NCBI GenBank assembly: GCA_965208975.1
Contig: CBDBQH010000003.1
Coordinates: forward strand, 1,922,001 to 1,986,000
Source: G963663315 sp965208975
GTDB lineage: Bacteria; Pseudomonadota; Gammaproteobacteria; Arenicellales; Poriferihabitantaceae
DNA: 64,000 nt
Direction: 5' to 3'
A model generated the notes under the pieces. The model was not told the DNA's origin and ran no database searches. It worked only from the letters and a program-made list of their open reading frames with translations. Shown here one piece after another: positions 1 through 5,953 of the stretch. A program made the position numbers and the translations under genes. The first letter of the stretch is position 1. Every line of letters begins with the position of its first letter.

Positions 1-654
1 GTCAGCCTCGAGCAGTTTGCGGGCGCTCCTGCGAATCTCCTGCCAGCGAAAACGAACGGAGTTTTTGACGATCACCCGATCCCGTTTTTTCAGTTCATCG
101 GCGATCGGCGCCCAGTTGAACAGCGCCTCCGGGCTTTGTGAAAATGCGAACTCATCATCGGATACAGAGGAATAGTCGGTATTGGCCACTCTTGTTTTTA
201 ATCTCTCGACCGTATCCGGAAATTCTTCCGGCGCGTCTTCGGGCCGTCCGGTTTCGTCCAGCACCGAATGTACCGCGATACCGAGCAGCCGGCTGATTGG
301 TTCATTTTCAAGTCCTGTCCTTTGCTGAATCAGGCCGCCGATATAGATGGTCAGGTCGGATAAACAGGCCAGCCAGATCTGCCATTTGGCCCGGTTCATC
401 GAGAGCAGCAGGTTCGGGTTTTCGAACATTTCCGGGAACCGGGTTCCGGCCCGGGTCTTGAGATAGCCGTACAATGAAGTCTGCGCTACGTGACTGGCCC
501 TGGATTTGAGAAACGCCGCCAGCGCTTCAGGGTTTGTGATCGGTTGGGCGCTGCGGCCTCCGCCCAGCCCGGTATAATCCGCCAGCGTCTTCCAAGTATC
601 CCTTGAAAGTATGGGACGAATCAGGGTATCTATATATTTGTGTAAGGAAGGCAC
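1..654 (-). CDS. Conserved hypothetical protein, C-terminus cut by the window edge
   Basis: An open frame runs leftwards off the window. It is open from an ATG at 714, but the likelier start is the GTG at 654 (MPSLHKYIDTLIRPIL), because the 20 residues before it read like untranslated leader. The visible ~218 residues include ADYTGLGGGR, a segment SHVAQTSLYGYLKTRAGTRF and a Trp-rich helix AKWQIWLACLSDLTIY. No signal peptide, catalytic motif or convincing membrane segment is visible. The composition and motif density look like a real conserved protein of proteobacteria, but I cannot assign a family or function. Confidence 0.6.
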   Translation of the reverse strand, partial: MPSLHKYIDTLIRPILSRDTWKTLADYTGLGGGRSAQPITNPEALAAFLKSRASHVAQTSLYGYLKTRAGTRFPEMFENPNLLLSMNRAKWQIWLACLSDLTIYIGGLIQQRTGLENEPISRLLGIAVHSVLDETGRPEDAPEEFPDTVERLKTRVANTDYSSVSDDEFAFSQSPEALFNWAPIADELKKRDRVIVKNSVRFRWQEIRRSARKLLEAD

Positions 655-784
655 GTCAATTATTCCGATTGCGCAGGGTAATCTGATCAAAGCGATGCTA
701 CCACAGACAGACATTTTAAGTCAGAACCCTCCCTGTATATGACCCGGGACAATAATTTGCTAACGAAAAGAAGCCATACAAAAG

Positions 785-812
785 TTGATGTTTTGATTGA
801 ATTGGCTATAAT
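785..812 (+). promoter_or_regulatory. Sigma70-type promoter of the candidate small RNA
   Basis: TTGATG (785-790) is followed after 16 bases by a perfect TATAAT (807-812). The predicted start, near 819, coincides with the 5' base of a hairpin. No convincing ORF lies downstream before the terminator at 858-884, so the promoter probably serves a short non-coding transcript. Confidence 0.5.
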
Positions 813-818
813 GCCGAT

Positions 819-884
819 ACGCGCTTGATGCTTGATTCTCACAAGCGCGGGGGACCTGGCCGGGCTTGCCCGGCCTTTCCTTTT
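819..884 (+). ncRNA. Candidate two-hairpin small RNA
   Basis: Between a good promoter and a rho-independent terminator lies a ~66-nt interval that would fold completely. Hairpin 1 pairs CGCGCTTG (820-827) with CAAGCGCG (842-849) around a 14-base loop. A short linker (GGGGACCT) precedes the terminator hairpin. I do not recognise an RNA family. The call rests only on promoter, fold and terminator. It lies between a leftward hypothetical gene and the tail of the first poly-C gene, and could be an antisense or regulatory RNA; target unknown. Confidence 0.4.
858..884 (+). terminator. Rho-independent terminator
   Basis: GGCCGGGC (858-865), a TT loop and GCCCGGCC (868-875) form a perfect 8-bp GC stem, followed by TTTCCTTTT. 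This is a canonical intrinsic terminator for plus-strand transcription starting near 819. Confidence 0.65.
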
Positions 885-916
885 GCTACTGTTTCAACCG
901 GTCTTGGCACCGCTTG

Positions 917-937
917 GCGCGATAAATGCTATCGCGC
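917..937. terminator. Stem-loop downstream of poly-C gene copy 1
   Basis: GCGCGATA (917-924) pairs with TATCGCGC (930-937) around a 5-base loop, with TTTT following on the plus strand. It begins 6 bases after the stop codon of the minus-strand gene. The same stem-loop follows the second copy at 61375-61393, so it is part of the duplicated unit. It may be a bidirectional terminator or an mRNA 3' stabiliser. Confidence 0.5.
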
Positions 938-943
938 TTTTCA

Positions 944-1743
944 TTATCCGCAACGCAGAACGCTATTATCTAACTCCGATTGTGAAAGAGGGGCGTTAGT
1001 GCGGGGATTCCAATTATCAAAAAAGGCGGTGAACGCTCCCGACAATCTGGCAGGTTGCGCGTTTCCGGGTATTCTTGCGGCTAATTGAACCCTGTCGCCA
1101 AAACTAAATACATTAGCAAGCAGAACCAGGGGAAGCGAACCCCTTCGGGTCTCTCCATCGTCTCGTATTGGTCCGCTTATCCCTGTTATTTTGATATAGG
1201 CGTTTTTTTCAAACTGTTTCGATTTCGGTAGGGGTCTGTCGTCGTGGTCGTGTGTTGCGATAAACCGATCACTGAATCCGTAGCTTACTATCTGAATTGT
1301 CCCGCATTCCCCGGGATCGCCGATTGCAACGCGGGAGTGGACGGGGCCTCCCAAGCCTGTGTTACTTCTTCCTAATGCTGGCAATTCGTCCAATCGGTTA
1401 TGATTGGGTTCGCCCGGGTTTTGTTGCTGTTCCTGTTCGTTCTGTTGCGGTATGGTGGTTTGCTCCTGATTGGTCTGCCCCTGCTCTGTTTGCCCCTGTT
1501 CTGTCTGTCCCACCTGTCCAGACTCTCCAGCTTGCCCGGACGGGTTTGCCGGGTCTGCTGTTGTGTTTCCTGATGGCTGTGCATGAGCCGGCAACAGCAC
1601 GCTGTTAATGATCGGCTTCTGCCAAACCGTAACGGCCAAGCCGCCAACGGCCAGACTTTGGATGATTTGTTTTCGTTTCTGTAAGTCGGTTTTATTTCTG
1701 CCCTTTATATCGGGGGGGGGGGGGGGGGGGGTACAGATTTCAT
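944..1743 (-). CDS. Phase-variable secreted protein, copy 1 (out of frame at a C20 tract)
   Basis: A GGAG Shine-Dalgarno sits 8 bases before an ATG at 1743 that starts M-K-S-V and enters a run of 20 C. The main frame resumes as DIKGRNKTDLQKRKQIIQ, then a hydrophobic signal-like segment (SLAVGGLAVTVW) ending in LLPAHAQ, a G/Q/T/E-rich linker, and a ~120-residue domain beginning CGTIQI and ending LRCG. The frame joins the ATG only if the tract length is a multiple of three; with 20 C, translation ends two codons past the tract. The protein would be exported; KR-K is not a full twin-arginine motif, so the route is uncertain. Function unknown. The paralogue is at 60575-61370. A tract length error in the assembly is the main alternative. 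Confidence 0.7.
1712..1731. repeat. Homopolymer of 20 G (poly-C on the coding strand)
   Basis: Twenty consecutive G on the plus strand lie inside the 5' coding part of the minus-strand gene, directly after codon 4. Mononucleotide runs this long are prone to slipped-strand mispairing and are classic contingency-locus switches. Confidence 0.9.
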
Positions 1744-1771
1744 TTCATATTCTCCGATTCAGCTTATTCGC

Positions 1772-1800
1772 TATATACCAGATTTTTGGCCGTGTGTCAC
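1772..1800 (-). promoter_or_regulatory. Extended -10 promoter of poly-C gene copy 1
   Basis: Reading the minus strand, GTGACA (1800-1795) is separated by 17 bases from TATATA (1777-1772), and TGG immediately precedes the -10 hexamer, an extended -10. The same arrangement occurs at 60518-60546. Similarity between the two loci begins around this -35, so promoter and switch were duplicated together. Confidence 0.6.
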
Positions 1801-1950
1801 TCACTTTTTAAGTTGCGTATCAGTTCGTTGTCACTTTTCCTAACTGGTTCAAAGACGAGGGAAGACCTTTTGCACAAGCTGAATTAGAAGCTTCAGAACT
1901 TCGATGCAGGAGTCAGTCCAATATCTAGACACTGAAAACCGATAGCGGGT

Positions 1951-2268
1951 TTACCGGGAGCGAATCTCTCGTTCGAATAGGGCAACCTTGATCTCTCCAG
2001 CCCGCGTGCGGGTCTGGGCAATGTCATAGCTGTTCTGCATCCGCATGAGGGTGTCCATAGAAACACCGAACGCCTTTTCGATCCGCAGCGCCATTTCAGG
2101 CGAAAGGCGTGCACGCTCGTTCAATACGGCCGACAGCGCAGCCCGCGTCACACCAAGCGCCCTGGCCGCTCCTGTTACAGGAAGTTCCAGAGCTTCAATG
2201 ATTTCACTTTTCACGAACCCGCCGGGATGGGCGGGATTCTTCATCCGGATGCCCTGCATCGCATTCAT
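1951..2268 (-). CDS. higA: HigA-type antitoxin, XRE-family helix-turn-helix
   Basis: This 105-residue protein has a Cro/C1-type helix-turn-helix (about residues 34-58, ARALGVTRAALSAVLNERA) followed by LSPEMALRIEKAFGVS, the signature of HigA/VapI antitoxins. It begins 9 bases after the stop of the upstream toxin gene, giving the toxin-first order typical of higBA. HigA proteins neutralise HigB and repress their own promoter. ATGs at residues 4 and 9 are alternative starts. The C-terminus (EIKVALFEREIRSR) looks complete. Confidence 0.88.
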   Translation of the reverse strand: MNAMQGIRMKNPAHPGGFVKSEIIEALELPVTGAARALGVTRAALSAVLNERARLSPEMALRIEKAFGVSMDTLMRMQNSYDIAQTRTRAGEIKVALFEREIRSR

Positions 2269-2277
2269 ATTTACATC

Positions 2278-2568
2278 TCAATGATAATCTTCATAATCGA
2301 GATCAACAATTTCAATCTCTTCCCGGTCGACCCGGAACGTGAGCCGCCAGTTCCCGGTGACTGACAGACTCCAGGCGCCCTTGCGGTCACCGGTCAGCCG
2401 ATGCGCCTTCCAACCCGGAGCCATTCGTAATTCTTCCTCCCGCTCCATGTCCTGAAGGAAGGAGATAATGCGCCGGAGTTTCTGAGCGACGGCAGGCTGT
2501 ACACCGCTGATGTCGTCATCCAGAATAAGTCGACGCAACCCCTTGTGAATCACATTCCTGATCTTCAT
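2278..2568 (-). CDS. higB: HigB-type toxin, RelE/ParE-like mRNA interferase
   Basis: The 96-residue protein matches the HigB/RelE fold family: an N-terminal helical part, then MAPGWKAHRLTGDRKGAWSLSVTGNWRLTFRV, where LxGdrkGxWSixVtgNWRitF is the diagnostic core, and an acidic C-terminus ending DLDYEDYH. HigB toxins cleave mRNA at the ribosome. The toxin gene precedes its antitoxin and both are presumably co-transcribed leftwards. Length is normal and no disruption is seen, so the pair may be active. Confidence 0.88.
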   Translation of the reverse strand: MKIRNVIHKGLRRLILDDDISGVQPAVAQKLRRIISFLQDMEREEELRMAPGWKAHRLTGDRKGAWSLSVTGNWRLTFRVDREEIEIVDLDYEDYH

Positions 2569-2663
2569 GCCAGATGGTATCAGACGTGAGTGTATAGCGT
2601 CAAACGCTACGCTCGCTCGCTGCTGCTACACCCCCCAAATCCCGCGATAGAGATACAGGAATG

Positions 2664-2689
2664 TGTCACCTCACACTGTCACCTCACAC
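2664..2689. repeat. 13-bp direct repeat, two copies
   Basis: The 13-mer TGTCACCTCACAC occurs twice in tandem (2664-2676 and 2677-2689) and a third copy begins with TGTCA. It lies in the 220-bp gap between divergent higB and the small ORF upstream of mod, where an operator would be expected, but no regulator is identified. Confidence 0.6.
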
Positions 2690-2788
2690 TGTCATTGCTT
2701 TTGTTCCGGTTGGTTTGTATGATTGGATGAGCGGGTGGGGATTCAAGGATTATCCATTCATGTCCCAAATATTTTTCGGGTTTATTAG

Positions 2789-3076
2789 ATGAAACTGTTT
2801 CTGGTGTCTCCACAGGATGAGTATGGAGAGCGGGTGAAGGGGTTGCTTGATGAGCATTTCGGCAATCGTCATATTGCATTGGGTAACAGGGGGTCGCCGC
2901 TGTGGATTGTTGCCGCTACGATTGACAAAACCCCCGCTGGTATTGCCGAAATGCTGAATATGGCGGGCGAGGATGGCGAAGCCGCTAATCTCGGTGTTGT
3001 TGTCCAGATCCATGATTACTCTGGATATGATACGGGCGCTCTGTGGCAACAAATGGATGTCTGGTCTAATGAATGA
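2789..3076 (+). CDS. Small hypothetical protein upstream of the R-M genes
   Basis: A 95-residue soluble protein (MKLFLVSPQDEYGERVKGLL, later SPLWIVAATIDKTPAGIAEML and GYDTGALWQQMDVWSNE). It has no signal peptide, membrane segment or recognisable catalytic motif. It reads like a compact alpha/beta domain with a conserved-looking Trp-rich C-terminus. It is co-oriented with mod, 57 bases upstream, and the gap contains a small inverted repeat (ACAACAT/ATGTTGT), so it is probably part of the same defence locus. A regulatory or accessory role is only inferred from position. Confidence 0.6.
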   Translation: MKLFLVSPQDEYGERVKGLLDEHFGNRHIALGNRGSPLWIVAATIDKTPAGIAEMLNMAGEDGEAANLGVVVQIHDYSGYDTGALWQQMDVWSNE

Positions 3077-3133
3077 ACAACATGGACAGGATAATGTTGT
3101 GCCACTCAGAACGGTTAAGGGTTCGGGCGGAAC

Positions 3134-5773
3134 TTGAACGCCAACAGTAAGGAAAAACGCTTCCTGGACGCGCTGGAATCCATGTTTACCGGGGCTGAGG
3201 TGGACGGGGACTCCGGGTTTGTGAACCTGATGCGGATGAAGCGCGTCTGGTTTCAATCCATCCGTCCGGCGCTGATGGCGGGGGTTGATCAACGAGCGCC
3301 GGTCGATACGGCTTTTCGCGAAGAATTGTTTGACAAGCTCTATACCTTCTTTCATCGCTATTTCTGCGAAAGCGGGTCCATTTACTTCCGTCACCTTCCG
3401 GCTTTTTCCAAAACCTGGGAGCGCGTCTATGAAGACGGGCAGGATGTCGCGCTGTCGTGGAAAACGCGGATGCTCTACTATGTCAAGTCCGATGTGCTGG
3501 TGCGTTCCATGCCGGTTGAATTGAATGAGGAAGGCAGACCTTACGAAACCCGGCGTTTTTACTTTGACGCATCGGAATTTGAGCACAAGAAAAACAATGA
3601 GCGACGCGAGTTTGTTTTTACCTTTGCCGGAGTGCGTCGGGAAGGTATCGCAAGTGTCATCCATCTCAAGGTCTCCCTGTCCCAACGAGGCAGTAAAACT
3701 CAGGTAGACGCGATAGTGAAGGAATCCCGCAAAGCCGGAGTGTTGCTGGCTGACGAACAACTCGACAAGGCCATTCGTGTGTTTTGCCGCCAGACCGAAG
3801 CGGACTTTTTCATCAACAAGGACGCCAGGGGGTTTCTGCGTGAGCAGTTTAATCTGTGGGTTTATCAATACATCTTTCAGGAAGAAACTGTTTTTGAGGA
3901 GGAAAGAATCCGGCAGATTCAGGCGATTCAGGAGACCGCATACAACATTATTGATTTTATCGCCCAGTTCGAGGATGAGCTTCGCCGTGTGTGGGAGAAG
4001 CCGAAGTTTGTACGCAAGCTGAACTATGTGGTCACCCTGGATAAACTGGATAGAGGAGTTCTCGATAAGATTAGCCGGCACAAGGGCGCCAAAGCGCAGG
4101 TACAGGAGTGGCGGCAGCTGGGTATGGTGGATGATTCGTTCTCAATGGAAAATATAGTCAACGGGCAAGGAGGTATGGATGGCATGAACGGACAGCCAAG
4201 CGAGAATTGTCAATTTCTGCCGCTGGATACAAGATATTTCAAGGACCTGGAGCCGGAGATTCTGGGATGTCTGGGCAATCTGGATGAGGCGCTGGACGGT
4301 GAACTGGTGCACAGCGAGAACTGGCAGGCGTTGAATACCCTGCAAAAGCGCTATCAGGGGAAGGTGAAGTGCATTTATATTGATCCGCCGTATAACGCCA
4401 AATCCAGTGAGATTCTGTATCAGAATACTTACAAACATGCTTCCTGGATGACGTTAATGGAAAACCGACTTGAAATATCACGTGCCTATCAATCAGAAAA
4501 AGGGATTCTCGTCACTGCTATAGACGAGAATGAGCAGGAAAGATTGGGTCTTTTATTATCGAAAATTTTTCCCGAAAGGAGAAAAACGGCAATAACCATT
4601 ATCCATAACCCTTCTGGCCAACAAGGAGATAATTTTTCGTATTGCCATGAGTTCGCTTATTTTGTTTATCCAGGCACAAAAAGGGCAATCAGGTTTGAAA
4701 ACCGGAATGGTAATCCAGATGTAAGACCGTTACGAGATGTGTCCAAAGGAGATCATTTAAGAGAAAATGCTGTCAATTGTTTTTATCCGATATACATAAA
4801 AGACAATGAAATTACAGGGATTGGAGAAATTTGTCCAGATTCGTTTCATCCTGGGTCCGCCAACATAAAATGCGATGACGGTTCAGTTGAAGTCTATCCA
4901 ATTGATGCTTCAGGGATTGAAAGAAAGTGGGTTTTTGCGCGTAATTCAGTTGAGAAGATATTGGATCAGTTGAAAGTTCAATACAATAAAAGTCGTGGAA
5001 TATGGGATATTATACGAACAAAATCTGAATTCAATTACAAGACAGTCTGGAAAGATAAAAAGTACTCTGCCAATAGTTACGGATCAAAATTACTGAATAA
5101 TATTCTTGGCGAGCAGATATTTGATTTCCCAAAATCAATTCATACCGTAATGGAATGTGTGTGGGCCGCTGGAAGTACTTCTGCCGATGATGTGGTTCTC
5201 GACTACTTCGCCGGTTCCGGCACCACCGCTCATGCCGTGATCAATCTGAATCGGGAAGATGGTGGCAATCGGAAGTATCTGCTGATGGAAATGGGCGAGT
5301 ATTTTCATACCGTTTTGCTGCCGCGTATCAAGAAGGTGATTTATTCCAAAGACTGGAAAGGGGGGCAGCCGGTTTCCCGCGAGGGCAGCAGTCACTTTCT
5401 GAAATACTATACGCTGGAACAATACGAGGAAACCCTGAAAAATTGCCGCTTCCGGGACAGTGAGCAACTGGAGATAGACAGCGCCAAATCACCGTTCGAG
5501 CAATATGTTTTCTTCGGCGATGACAAGCTGGCGTACATCGTCCAGGCGTTGAAGAACGGCAAGCTGAAAATCAATCTGCGCCAGCTTTACCCGGATATGG
5601 ACATCGCCGAAACCCTGTCCAATCTCCTCGGCCAGGAGATTCGCAAGCGCACTGCCGATAGCGTGACTTTTGCGGACGGTAGCACGCAAAAAATAAATCC
5701 GGCCACGATGACGGCGGCGGAACTTGCGTCTTTTGTCGCCTTGCTCAGACCCTGTCTGTGGTGGGGGGATTAG
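3134..5773 (+). CDS. Type III-like DNA adenine methyltransferase (Mod)
   Basis: This 879-residue protein has the amino-methyltransferase motif DPPY at residues 417-420 (IDPPYNAKS) and the SAM-binding motif FAGSGT at 692-697. The order catalytic motif, target recognition domain, SAM motif is the beta class used by type III Mod subunits. About 400 N-terminal residues precede the catalytic part, longer than in classical Mod. The frame opens after a stop at 3116 and the only early start is TTG at 3134, without a strong ribosome site. It is followed by the matching restriction subunit. The stretch between the two motifs (about 4440-5160) is much AT-richer than the rest, which suggests an exchanged recognition domain. 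Confidence 0.85.
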   Translation: MNANSKEKRFLDALESMFTGAEVDGDSGFVNLMRMKRVWFQSIRPALMAGVDQRAPVDTAFREELFDKLYTFFHRYFCESGSIYFRHLPAFSKTWERVYEDGQDVALSWKTRMLYYVKSDVLVRSMPVELNEEGRPYETRRFYFDASEFEHKKNNERREFVFTFAGVRREGIASVIHLKVSLSQRGSKTQVDAIVKESRKAGVLLADEQLDKAIRVFCRQTEADFFINKDARGFLREQFNLWVYQYIFQEETVFEEERIRQIQAIQETAYNIIDFIAQFEDELRRVWEKPKFVRKLNYVVTLDKLDRGVLDKISRHKGAKAQVQEWRQLGMVDDSFSMENIVNGQGGMDGMNGQPSENCQFLPLDTRYFKDLEPEILGCLGNLDEALDGELVHSENWQALNTLQKRYQGKVKCIYIDPPYNAKSSEILYQNTYKHASWMTLMENRLEISRAYQSEKGILVTAIDENEQERLGLLLSKIFPERRKTAITIIHNPSGQQGDNFSYCHEFAYFVYPGTKRAIRFENRNGNPDVRPLRDVSKGDHLRENAVNCFYPIYIKDNEITGIGEICPDSFHPGSANIKCDDGSVEVYPIDASGIERKWVFARNSVEKILDQLKVQYNKSRGIWDIIRTKSEFNYKTVWKDKKYSANSYGSKLLNNILGEQIFDFPKSIHTVMECVWAAGSTSADDVVLDYFAGSGTTAHAVINLNREDGGNRKYLLMEMGEYFHTVLLPRIKKVIYSKDWKGGQPVSREGSSHFLKYYTLEQYEETLKNCRFRDSEQLEIDSAKSPFEQYVFFGDDKLAYIVQALKNGKLKINLRQLYPDMDIAETLSNLLGQEIRKRTADSVTFADGSTQKINPATMTAAELASFVALLRPCLWWGD

Positions 5774-5827
5774 TGGGTTTCATTCTTGAACCGGGCGGGC
5801 AGGCTCTACGATCAGACTCCCCCCACC

Positions 5828-5913
5828 AAATCCGCTTTGCGGATTTGACTCCCCCTCAAGGGGGGAGTGATGCTCCTGATGAGGGTTTGACTTCCTCTCG
5901 AGGGGGAGTGATT
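5828..5913. repeat. Cluster of three palindromes between mod and res
   Basis: Three adjacent inverted repeats fill most of the mod-res gap: AAATCCGC/GCGGATTT (5828-5846), an ACTCCCCCTC-type palindrome (5848-5869), and an imperfect relative (5892-5913). The second and third belong to a family also found at 55903-55947 and 59227-59246. They may act as REP-like elements or transcription attenuators. Confidence 0.7.
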
Positions 5914-5953
5914 GCCGGGGAGTCTCTGTTCCTGCGGAACGGTGGGGGTTCTG

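Noticed and set aside
825..1088. 87-codon plus-strand frame
   Set aside because: It spans the small-RNA terminator and the antisense tail of the poly-C gene; no protein-like sequence.
1608..1811. Plus-strand frame containing poly-glycine
   Set aside because: It arises from reading the G20 tract on the wrong strand; no ribosome site or related protein.
2750..4081. 443-codon minus-strand frame across the start of mod
   Set aside because: It is antisense to the well-supported mod gene, has no domain signature and its composition is that of a shadow frame.
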